This document shows, piece after piece, positions 35,409 to 44,600 of a stretch of DNA of 64,000 nucleotides (the stretch's first letter is position 1; each line of letters begins with the position of its first letter). The notes below the pieces were generated by a model. The model saw only the letters and a program-made list of their open reading frames with translations. It searched no databases and had not been told where the DNA came from. This stretch comes from Treponema primitia ZAS-2 (GTDB taxonomy: Bacteria; Spirochaetota; Spirochaetia; Treponematales; Breznakiellaceae), in assembly GCF_000214375.1 (NCBI RefSeq), contig NC_015578.1:2232001-2296000 (forward strand). Reading direction: 5' to 3'. Made by a program: the position numbers and the translations under genes.

Positions 35409-35452
35409 GGAGTTTGCGCAGCAAACTCCAAGCAAGTTCCGCAGGAACTTGC
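35409..35452. repeat. Pair of short perfect palindromes with GCA loops
   Basis: Two adjacent hairpins: GGAGTTTGC/GCAAACTCC (35409-35429) with loop GCA, and GCAAGTTCC/GGAACTTGC (35432-35452) with loop GCA. The two-hairpin layout is the same as that found inside the second histidine kinase gene at 44401-44451. Confidence 0.75.
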
Positions 35453-35514
35453 CCCCTTCCCAACGGTATTGAAAAAACCCTGCCGATATTCCATAGTATT
35501 AGGGAGGTACGTTT

Positions 35515-37047
35515 ATGCCAGATGATTTAATCGGGAAGGTCATTTCGATAATTTCCGGCGGTGAGGAGCCGGATTCGGAAAAGAAGACCCTGCTAAAGTT
35601 GGTGGTCAAAGAAATCAGCCAGAATAAATATGCCAAATTTTTCCGGCTGAAGTCCGAGGAAATCGACCCCTCCTTTGCTGCCTATATCTATGAAATATAC
35701 AAGATAGTGTATCCTGCCTGCGCCTTTGTGCAGAATACCGCCAAGCTGAGCCGGGTAAAGCATATCTCCGTGGAAGCCTTTATGGACAAGGGAACCCTGG
35801 AACTGGCCCGGAAGCTCCGCCCCGAAGTGGTACAGGAGCGGGTTAAGGCCCAGGAACCTAAGGTTGTGAGTGCCCAGCTTAAGGAAGATCTGAACTCCTT
35901 TGTTGCGGTCTTTGATAGTAAGCGGATTGCCAATATAAACCGGTGTTATAACCTTAATACCGCCTTGATACAGTTTGCCCAGTTCAATTTCCTTTCAATT
36001 TTACGGAGATTCGACACTGGTCTGCCCGAGGGCAATGGCCCCTATACCCCCCGGTTCCAGCCGGCTAAGGCGGCGGATCTGATCGAAGAATTAAGGCAGT
36101 TCCGCGCGGTCATTCAGCACCTAGAACCCGGGGATGACTGGAAAAACGCCCTGACTATCCTGAAAATCGCCCGGGATGGCCAGGAGCTTATCCCCCTAAA
36201 CCAGTGGAATATGCTTCTGATGAACCTGCGGGAGTTTAAAAATTCTAATATCATCGAGCTCATCGGGCAATACACCACCAAAAACCCGGTATGGCGGGTT
36301 AAATCCGAGCCAATTGACGAGCAGTTGGCGGAAAACTGGCTTGAGGCAAAGCGTTCCGATGTTCAGGGGGTGATTGACCGTATTGTGACCAGCCAGCGGA
36401 ACGGCCAGATAGAAACCCTGGCTACCGCCGTGTTCGGGACCCCGGAGGTGACCAGGCTTCAGTACTACAACCAGGAAACCACTGATGCCTGCAACGATAT
36501 AGGCCTGGATGGTTTTCTCTATGCCGGGGCAATGAATTACCTCACCGCATTTGTTCAGGATTTTCTTTCCAAAGAAATGCAGGAACTCTGCGATATACTC
36601 CTGGTCCGGGGGCAGTGGATAATCAATTCCCAGTCCATGGAAATGTCCAACGCCATCCATACCATCAACGATGCTACCGAATCGGCCGCCGACCTGGACC
36701 TGCTCCTTTCGGAAACCGGAACCTTCGGCCCCCGTTTTTCCCAGGCCCTGGTCCAGGCGGACCGGAACAAGACCCAGGCCAGGTTCATTGACCATGTGGC
36801 AGGTGAACTGGACGAGACCGCCCTTACCCTGATCAATACCGCTGTCCAGAGCCTGGTGGTGGTGGGGAAGCACATGAAAAACCTCCTGGGAGATACCCAG
36901 AAAAGTCCCCCTGAGCTTATCATCAACTGGAAGGAACTGGGGTACTTCACCAAGGTCCCCATCAGCCAGCGTATAACCGAGGCTTACAAAAAAATCAATT
37001 ACTTTGTTCAGTTAATGTTACTGCTCACCCATCCCGAGTCGGCTTAG
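35515..37047 (+). CDS. Spirochaete-type conserved protein (DUF5312-like)
   Basis: A 510-residue, mainly helical cytoplasmic protein with no signal peptide or membrane segment. The opening MPDDLIGKVISIISGG, the middle WNMLLMNLREFKNSNIIELI and the end QRITEAYKKINYFVQLMLLL look like the spirochaete-restricted family DUF5312, though I recall this from pattern and not an alignment. Role unknown. The ATG has GGGAGG upstream (35502 region). It is followed after nine bases by a glycosyltransferase gene with its own AGGAGG, suggesting an operon running to the HAD phosphatase. Confidence 0.8.
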   Translation: MPDDLIGKVISIISGGEEPDSEKKTLLKLVVKEISQNKYAKFFRLKSEEIDPSFAAYIYEIYKIVYPACAFVQNTAKLSRVKHISVEAFMDKGTLELARKLRPEVVQERVKAQEPKVVSAQLKEDLNSFVAVFDSKRIANINRCYNLNTALIQFAQFNFLSILRRFDTGLPEGNGPYTPRFQPAKAADLIEELRQFRAVIQHLEPGDDWKNALTILKIARDGQELIPLNQWNMLLMNLREFKNSNIIELIGQYTTKNPVWRVKSEPIDEQLAENWLEAKRSDVQGVIDRIVTSQRNGQIETLATAVFGTPEVTRLQYYNQETTDACNDIGLDGFLYAGAMNYLTAFVQDFLSKEMQELCDILLVRGQWIINSQSMEMSNAIHTINDATESAADLDLLLSETGTFGPRFSQALVQADRNKTQARFIDHVAGELDETALTLINTAVQSLVVVGKHMKNLLGDTQKSPPELIINWKELGYFTKVPISQRITEAYKKINYFVQLMLLLTHPESA

Positions 37048-37056
37048 GAGGCCTTC

Positions 37057-38355
37057 ATGTACCTGACCAAATTGACCAATATCCGCCACATAGGGTTTGT
37101 ATCGACCCGCTTACAGGGTACCGATGGGGTTTCCCTGGAAACCGATAAATGGCGGCAGGTACTAGAAAAGATGGGGTATGAATGTTTTTTCTTTTCAGGC
37201 CTTTCCGACTGGGCGCCGGAAAAATCCATGGTGGTGGATGAAGCTTTTTTCGGCCACCCCATCATCGAAGATATACAGGAACGCTGTTTCGGAACTACCG
37301 TCCGTGGGGAGGGCCTGACCGGGGAAATCCAAGCCATACGGTTTCGGCTTAAACGGGCTATCTACGAATTTGTAGAGACCTTCAATATCGATCTCTTGAT
37401 CGTAGAAAACGCCCTAACCATCCCCATGAACATCCCCCTGGGGCTTGCCCTGACCGAATACATTGCCGAAACAGGGATCCCAACCATTGCCCACCACCAC
37501 GACTTTGCCTGGGAACGGCAGCGCTTTTCCGTGAACTGCGTGGAGGACTACCTGGCCATGTCCTTCCCTCCCCGGCTCCATACCATCAACCATGTGGTGA
37601 TCAATTCCGAAAGCCGGCAGCGGCTTTCCTACCGCTGCGGCCTTTCCTCCATCATCATCCCCAATGTATTAGACTTCGATACCCAACCCCCGGAAATGGA
37701 TGATTACGCCGCAACCATGCGGAAGGACCTGGGCATAGCGGAGGATGAGCTGCTGCTGCTCCAGCCTACCCGGATGGTTGCCCGCAAGGGTATTGAGCAC
37801 GCCATAGAACTGGCGAACCGACTGAGGGACCGGGGTAAAAAAGCCAAGCTCCTGATCAGCCACCAGGACCGGGACGAAGGTTCCCAATACTACGAACGGA
37901 CCATGGACTACGCAAAGATACTTGGGGTGGAAGTGATAGTGCGCCCGGACCTTATCGGCGCAGAACGGGGAAGCACCGAGGGGTTGGACGGAGCTCCGGG
38001 ACAGAAAAAGTACAGCCTCTGGGACTGCTACCTGAACGCAGACTTTGTCACCTACCCTTCCACCTATGAGGGGTTTGGCAATGCCTTCCTGGAGGCGATC
38101 TGGTTCAGGAAGCCCATCCTGGTAAACCGCTATTCAATATTCCAGCGGGACATAGAACCCCTGGACTTTGATGTGGTGATCATGGAGAACTACGTAACGG
38201 CAGAAACTATCGACAGCGTGGAAGCTATACTATCCGGCTCCGGGGCTTTAAGTGTGATGACCTCCAAAAATTACGAGCTGGGGAAAAAATTTTTCTCCTT
38301 CAACCTTCTGGAACAGCGGATCCACCAGGTTATGATGAATTTCGGTCAGTTATAA
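37057..38355 (+). CDS. GT4-family glycosyltransferase
   Basis: A 432-residue GT-B enzyme that would transfer a sugar from an activated donor. The N-terminal lobe begins IGFVSTRLQGTDGVSLET, a typical acceptor-side glycine loop. The middle holds IPTIAHHHDFAWERQRFS. The C-terminal lobe has LLLQPTRMVARKGIEHAIEL and the donor-binding E-x7-E motif in YEGFGNAFLEAIWFRKPIL. The HHHDFAWERQRF stretch is reminiscent of GT4 synthases of glycerate-linked compatible solutes such as mannosylglucosylglycerate, but I cannot confirm the acceptor. Start: ATG with TAGGAGG about six bases upstream. The HAD phosphatase gene follows within 70 bases, compatible with a synthase/phosphatase pair. Confidence 0.9.
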   Translation: MYLTKLTNIRHIGFVSTRLQGTDGVSLETDKWRQVLEKMGYECFFFSGLSDWAPEKSMVVDEAFFGHPIIEDIQERCFGTTVRGEGLTGEIQAIRFRLKRAIYEFVETFNIDLLIVENALTIPMNIPLGLALTEYIAETGIPTIAHHHDFAWERQRFSVNCVEDYLAMSFPPRLHTINHVVINSESRQRLSYRCGLSSIIIPNVLDFDTQPPEMDDYAATMRKDLGIAEDELLLLQPTRMVARKGIEHAIELANRLRDRGKKAKLLISHQDRDEGSQYYERTMDYAKILGVEVIVRPDLIGAERGSTEGLDGAPGQKKYSLWDCYLNADFVTYPSTYEGFGNAFLEAIWFRKPILVNRYSIFQRDIEPLDFDVVIMENYVTAETIDSVEAILSGSGALSVMTSKNYELGKKFFSFNLLEQRIHQVMMNFGQL

Positions 38356-38424
38356 AGGGAATTTCTAAAAGCTTCAGTTCTTAGAATTTTGCTGCGTAAA
38401 AAAACTAACGGGGAAGGCTGCAAG

Positions 38425-39033
38425 GTGATCAAAAATATTATCTTCGATATGGGAAATGTGCTTGCCAAATTCGATACCGCCCGTTTCTGTGCCTCCCGGG
38501 TACGGTCCAGACGGGACCGGAAAATTATGCAGCGGGAAGTGTTCGCCTCGATTGAATGGTCCCGGCTGGACCGGGGGGTTATTACCCATGAGGAGGCCAT
38601 AGCTTCCATCCAGGGGCGGCTGCCTGAAAAACTTTGGCATTATGCGGATTGGCTGGTGCGGCACTGGTATGATCATTTTGAGCCCGACCAGACAATTGAG
38701 CGGTTCATCGGCGCCCTGAAAAAAAAAGGGTACCGAATCTACCTGCTTTCCAATGCAGGATTTGATTTCTATAAGTTCAAACCCTCTCTGGGGGCGCTGC
38801 GCTGGTTTGACGGAGAAATTGTCTCTGCGGATGTTCATCTCTTGAAGCCGGACCGGCAGATATTTGATGCACTGCTCAATAAATACGCCCTAAAGGCGGA
38901 GGAATGTTTTTTTGTAGACGACATGAGCCTCAATGTTGAAGCCGCCCTTAACATCGGCTTTTCCGGCATGATCTACCGGGGATGCGTAAGGGATCTTGCC
39001 GCTGGGCTGGAAAAGGCTGGGGTAAGCCTTTAA
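38425..39033 (+). CDS. HAD-family phosphatase, YihX-like
   Basis: A 202-residue HAD hydrolase. The GTG at 38425 is preferred over the TTG at 38389 because GGGGAAGG lies seven bases upstream and the catalytic motif then starts at the usual place. Motif I is IIFDMGNVLAKFD, motif II YLLSNAGFDFY, motif III LLKPDRQIFDALL and motif IV FFVDDMSLNVEAA. The DMGNV form is typical of the YihX group, sugar-1-phosphate phosphatases. Its substrate is unknown; it could act on the product of the adjacent glycosyltransferase. The first hybrid kinase gene starts 24 bases downstream. Confidence 0.88.
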   Translation: MIKNIIFDMGNVLAKFDTARFCASRVRSRRDRKIMQREVFASIEWSRLDRGVITHEEAIASIQGRLPEKLWHYADWLVRHWYDHFEPDQTIERFIGALKKKGYRIYLLSNAGFDFYKFKPSLGALRWFDGEIVSADVHLLKPDRQIFDALLNKYALKAEECFFVDDMSLNVEAALNIGFSGMIYRGCVRDLAAGLEKAGVSL

Positions 39034-39057
39034 GGATCGGAGAACAGCATAATTGGT

Positions 39058-41616
39058 ATGAAAACGGACCTCAAAAAAATTTCACTAACCCTGCGTTTTA
39101 CCCTCTTTTTTATCATTTTTGTGCTTGCCGTAATCGCGATCATTATTACCACTTCCGTCCAGCAGATAAGGGACGCCGCAAAAATGACCAGCGCCTGGCT
39201 GGGGTTTCCCATTGTAAATCGGGCCGCCGCACAGATTGACGGTGACGCCTTCGAAAGACTCTGTAAAACCCTGAACGCCCGGGACCCTTTCTACGAGGAG
39301 ACCCGGCTTAAACTTTTGGCGATTAAAGAAGAAACCAAATGCCTCTACCTCTACACCATGGCGCCAAAACGGGGGGGAGGGGGACGAGGCCGGGGAAGGG
39401 GAAAGATATACCAATTCATTGTTGACGGCGGAAATCCGGAGGATGAAGGATTTTCCCCCATCGGCGCCGAAGAAGATACCAGCGCGTATGATATCGCCTT
39501 TCAGTTGGCCTGGGAAACAAAATTGCCCCAGTTCGGGACCCTGGCGGTACAGAGCCAGTGGGGCTACACCATAGGGACCTTTATGCCTATCTTAAATTCC
39601 GCCGGGGATGTTGTCGGTATTATCGGCTGCGATTTTGAAGCGGAATCGATTTTCAACGCCATCATGTCCCGGATCAAACAACAGACTGTTCTTTCTACGG
39701 CCTTAATCCTTCTTGGTTTTTTAATCTATCTGTTTTTGCTTAAGGGGGTAACGGCTTATAACCGGAATCTTCTGGAATTGAGCAGGAAAGCAGAGGCTGC
39801 TTCGGAAGCGAAAAGCGCCTTTCTTGCCAAAACGAGCCATGAGATCCGTACTCCCATGAATGCGATCATCGGTATGGCGGATATTTTACTGCGCCGGGAA
39901 CTGTCCCGGGAAAGCCATGAAGATGTGGAGAGTATTAAAAAGGCGGGGATGAGTCTGCTTTCCATTATTAACGACATTCTTGATTTTTCAAAAATAGAAT
40001 CCGGTAAGCTTGATATTGTAAGCGACGATTATACGCCGGCCTCGATGATCAATGATTGTATCAACATTATCCGCCCTCGGCTTAAAGGCGCCCCTGCTGT
40101 ATTCACGGCCCATGTTGATAACAGTCTACCCCAAACGCTTTCAGGCGACGCCACCCGCATCAGGCAGGTGCTTTTGAATCTTCTTTCCAATGCGGTTAAA
40201 TACACCAAAGAAGGAACCATCACCTTGACGGTTACGGCCCCGCCCCTTCCTGATATTGAGGACTCAGTTTTATTAACCATGACGGTTGCCGACACCGGCC
40301 AGGGTATACAGGCCGAGGATATGGATAAGCTGTTCGGGGATTTCCAGCAGGTAGACCTTAAGCGGAACCAGGGTATTGAAGGAACCGGCCTGGGGCTTGC
40401 CATAAGCCGCAGCCTTTGCCGCCTCATGGGCGGGGATATTACGGTCAGTTCGGTTTACGGCCAAGGCAGCGTTTTTACCGCCGCCATACCCCAGAAGCTT
40501 GTGAACGCCGCGCCCATGGCGGAGCTAAACCATCCGGGAAAAAGTCTTGTCCGCTTTACGGCGCCCGCCGCAAAAATCCTCATCGTGGACGATATTGTTA
40601 CCAATTTAAACGTAGCTCAAGGTTTGCTTGCCCCGTATCAAATGGATATCACCACCTGTACCAGCGGAGAAGAGACGGTCAAGCTGGTTATGGAAAAAGA
40701 CTACGATCTGATACTCATGGATCACATGATGCCCGGTATGGATGGCATAGAAGCCACGGCGGCTATCCGGGCCTGGGAAAACAAACGGCAAATTTCGGAG
40801 GGATATGCGAAGCATATTCCCATCATAGCTTTGACCGCCAATGCAATTTCCGGCATGAGGGAAATGTTTCTGGAGAAGGGCTTTGACGATTATCTTTCCA
40901 AGCCCATCGAAATTTCCAAACTTGACAGGATAATGGCCAAATGGATACCCACAGAAAAACAGATAAGCGCCGAAATGGAAACTGTTTCAGTGGAACCAGA
41001 CGCTGAAACAGCGCCGGGCACCGGGGGCATAAAAATAGACGGGGTGGACACCGCAAAGGGTATTGCCATGACCGGCGGGACCGAAGCCGTCTATCGGAAG
41101 GTATTAAGCGCTTTTTATCAGGACATTTTGGACAGGCTGCCCCTGTTTGCCCTCATTCCTGATCCGTCTTCCCTTTTCCTTTTTACCACCAATGCTCACG
41201 CCATCAAGAGCGCCGCCGCCACCATCGGGGCTGCCGCAGTATCCGCAGAAGCTGCGGAACTGGAGGCTGCGGGAAAGTCGGAGGACCTGGCGCGTATTAT
41301 AATGGGCTTATCGGAATTTTACCGGGACCTCCAAAATTTGGCGGATGGCATAAGCCGGGTCCTGGGGGACGATACCCCGGAGAATCAAGATAGGGGCGCC
41401 GGGGGAAGTTCCGCCGAGTATGTTCCCCTGTTTACGGAGCTCCATGCAGCGCTTGAACAGGAGCAACCCGGGACGGTACACCGCCTCCTTACGGAATTGG
41501 AAGCGGCGCCGCTTGACGGAAAAACACGGGAAGCCCTGGCTGCTGTTTCCAACGCAGTTTTAATGAGTGAGTTTCAGGAAGCAATCGAAAAGCTGACGGT
41601 ACTCCGCCAGACATAA
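39058..41616 (+). CDS. Hybrid sensor histidine kinase with terminal HPt
   Basis: An 852-residue membrane kinase. A membrane segment at residues ~10-34 and another at ~208-228 flank a periplasmic sensor domain of about 170 residues. Then follow HisKA with the phospho-acceptor in SHEIRTPMN (His261), HATPase_c (NAVKYTKEG, ADTGQGI, GTGLGLAIS), a receiver domain with LMDHMMPGMDG (Asp555) and a C-terminal HPt domain with HAIKSAAATIGA (His714). It thus holds all parts of an internal phosphorelay; no separate output regulator is adjacent. The sensor contains an unusual GGGGRGRGRGK stretch (residues ~105-115) encoded by G-rich tracts. It is paralogous to the next gene from HisKA onward. Confidence 0.93.
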   Translation: MKTDLKKISLTLRFTLFFIIFVLAVIAIIITTSVQQIRDAAKMTSAWLGFPIVNRAAAQIDGDAFERLCKTLNARDPFYEETRLKLLAIKEETKCLYLYTMAPKRGGGGRGRGRGKIYQFIVDGGNPEDEGFSPIGAEEDTSAYDIAFQLAWETKLPQFGTLAVQSQWGYTIGTFMPILNSAGDVVGIIGCDFEAESIFNAIMSRIKQQTVLSTALILLGFLIYLFLLKGVTAYNRNLLELSRKAEAASEAKSAFLAKTSHEIRTPMNAIIGMADILLRRELSRESHEDVESIKKAGMSLLSIINDILDFSKIESGKLDIVSDDYTPASMINDCINIIRPRLKGAPAVFTAHVDNSLPQTLSGDATRIRQVLLNLLSNAVKYTKEGTITLTVTAPPLPDIEDSVLLTMTVADTGQGIQAEDMDKLFGDFQQVDLKRNQGIEGTGLGLAISRSLCRLMGGDITVSSVYGQGSVFTAAIPQKLVNAAPMAELNHPGKSLVRFTAPAAKILIVDDIVTNLNVAQGLLAPYQMDITTCTSGEETVKLVMEKDYDLILMDHMMPGMDGIEATAAIRAWENKRQISEGYAKHIPIIALTANAISGMREMFLEKGFDDYLSKPIEISKLDRIMAKWIPTEKQISAEMETVSVEPDAETAPGTGGIKIDGVDTAKGIAMTGGTEAVYRKVLSAFYQDILDRLPLFALIPDPSSLFLFTTNAHAIKSAAATIGAAAVSAEAAELEAAGKSEDLARIIMGLSEFYRDLQNLADGISRVLGDDTPENQDRGAGGSSAEYVPLFTELHAALEQEQPGTVHRLLTELEAAPLDGKTREALAAVSNAVLMSEFQEAIEKLTVLRQT

Positions 41617-41635
41617 GGAAAAAGGAAAAAAGTAA

Positions 41636-44600
41636 TTGAACGGATCGGGTACAAAACAAGTATTTTTATTCACAGTAATGCTTTTGGCATTCTTATCAAA
41701 TTTAAACGCCGAGCCCCGGGGAGCGGGCCCCCTGTATATAGACTTAAAAACCTACCCCCTCTATGTAAAATCCGGTTTTTCCCCCGCCGACCTTTTGAGG
41801 GGGCCCGATGTTTCTTCCGGTGCCTGGCAGGTGGTGGAAGTTTCCGCCGGCCCGGTGATGATACGGGATTTCGGGCTTCCGGATCTTCCCCGCCGTGTTT
41901 TCCTTTCCCCCTTTGGAGTTAAGGAAAGAGAATTTACTGTTCTTGTTCCCTTTAAGCCGGAAGACAAAATCCTCTCTGCTCTTGATTCGGATACTACTTC
42001 TGCGCCGGGTTTGTTTTTGGCCAGTATAGGTGACAACTGGGAAGTTTACCTTAACGGTCATCTGGTAAAGTCGGAAATGCACCTGAACTCTGAGGGTAGT
42101 ATTGTTTTGCACCGTAGCATGCGCTGGGTTTTCTTCCCCCTGGATAAAACCCATTTTGTCCCGGGGGAAAATATTCTGGGCTTCAGGCTCGTCGGGGATC
42201 CGACCTATAAATCCTTGGGGTTTTCCTATGCTTCCCCGTACTATATTGATGAGTATACCCGCATCGCCGATCAGTATAGCGAATCTCTGACCATGGCCCT
42301 GATTGGGGTGTATTTTTTCATGGGGATCTATCATTTATTTATGTTTCTTATCCACAAAAAAGAATACTATAACCTGTCCTATGGCCTTTTTTCAGTGGTA
42401 CTGGGTGTTTATTTCTCCATGCGTACCCATTTTATTTACCGCATTATTGCTAATACGGCTATTATATGGCGGGTAGAATATTTCTGTGTGTTCCTGGCGC
42501 TGCCCATTGCGGCTTTTTTCCTGGAAAGCCTTTGTCTGAAGAAAAACTTTATCATCACCCGGATTTACGGCGCCATTTCTGTACTGCTTGCAGTGGTTCA
42601 ATTGCTGTTTTCCCAAGCCTTTAGGGACGATATTCTAACAATATGGCAAGTAGTAATCATACCGGCTGGTATACTTCTCGTGAGTTTCTATTTTGGGTAC
42701 TCCTTTGTAATTGCATACCGGGAGATAAAAGGGCAGTATACCGCTCCGGGGGGGGTCTCCTTTCCCAGGACGGTGGCTAAAGTTTTTATTGACACCTCTA
42801 TTGGCAGTTTGATAATCGGGGGGGTAATCGGTATCGGCTCCACTGTTCTTGATTTAATCGACTCTACCTTTCTGCATTACGGGCTTACCCTGACCCGTTA
42901 CGGCTTTTTTGTGTTTACCACCGGGGCGGCCTTGATCATGGCCCGCCGGTTCGCCTCCTTGTACAACCAGCTAAACCTTACCAATAGGGATCTGGAGCAG
43001 ACAACCCGGACCCTGGAAAAGCAGATAAAAGCTTTGACAGAAGCGGAACGGGCAACCCAGGCAAAAAGCGTCTTCCTGGCCAATACCAGCCATGAGATCC
43101 GTACCCCCATGAACGCTATCCTAGGAATGGCGGAACTGATACTGCGGAAGGATATTCCCCAGGATGTATACGAAGAAGCCAGGAGTATCAAACAGGCGGG
43201 ATCAAACCTACTTTCCATCATCAACGATATTCTGGACTTTTCAAAAATAGAATCGGGCAAGCTGGATATTGTAGAAGTTGATTACCAGCTGGGTTCGGTG
43301 ATTAACGATGCTATCAGCATCATCCGTATCCGGCTGAGCGAAAAACCAATACTGTTCACTGTGGATATTGACAGCAGGCTGCCGGACCGCCTGGCAGGGG
43401 ATGAAGTACGGGTGCGGCAGGTATTGATGAACCTCCTCTCCAATTCGGTCAAGTATACCCAGGCAGGCCACATTATCCTTGCAGTCACCGGTGAGCTGTG
43501 GGAAGATCAGATTATTCTGGCCATTTCGGTTACCGACACCGGCATCGGTATTAAACAGGAAGATATGGGGAAATTGTTCGGGGAGTTCCAGCAGTTTGAT
43601 ACCCACCGGAACCAGGGCATTGAGGGAACCGGCCTGGGGCTTGCCATAAGCCGTAACCTCTGCCGCCTTATGGGCGGAGATATTGTGGTGGACAGCGTAT
43701 ACGGAAAGGGCAGCGTCTTTACCGCAACCATACCTCAGAAGGTGCGGGAAAAGGAGCCCCTGGCGGCGGTTGAAAACCCTGAAACAAAAGCGGTACTGCT
43801 CTATGAAAGCCGGAAAGAATACGCCGATTCGATTGTCTATTCGATACAGAACCTGAGCATGCCGGTAACCGCCGCCGTGGATATGGAACACTTTAGCCAG
43901 GAGCTGAGGGCCAGTTCACTCCCCGGTGAGAAAAGGTATTCCTTTGCATTTGTATGCGCCGAGGCAGTGGAGGCGGCGTTATCCATTATACAGGAATTAT
44001 CCCTGCCCACAAAATTGGTGCTCCTGGGAGCGCTCCAGGAAATATCCTCCTTCAAGAATATCCCTATTATCAGTATGCCCGCCTATGCCCTGCCCATTGC
44101 CAATGTGGTTAACGAAAAAACAGATACCCCCTATCATACAGAAACCATTGTACGGTTTACTGCCCCTGACGCCCGGCTCCTCATTGTTGATGATATTGTT
44201 ACCAACCTGAATGTAGCTAAGGGGCTTCTGAGTGTATATCAGATCGATATCACCACCGTAACAAGCGGAAGGGAAGCGGTAGATTTGATAAAGAACAACC
44301 GCTATGATATGATACTGATGGACCACATGATGCCCGAAATGGACGGCATTGAAGCGACTGCAGCAATCCGGGCCTGGGAAGCCGAACAAAAGGAGTCGGT
44401 GGAGTTTGATCCGCAGGATCAAACTCCCAAGGAACAGGCAAAGCCTGTTCCCATCATCGTTCTTACCGCAAACGCAGTAACCGGGATGAGGGAGATGTTT
44501 TTATCCAAGGGCTTTAATGACTACCTCTCCAAGCCTATTGAGATATCCAAACTTGACGGGATGATGGCAAAATGGATACCCCTTGAAAAGCAGATAAAAC

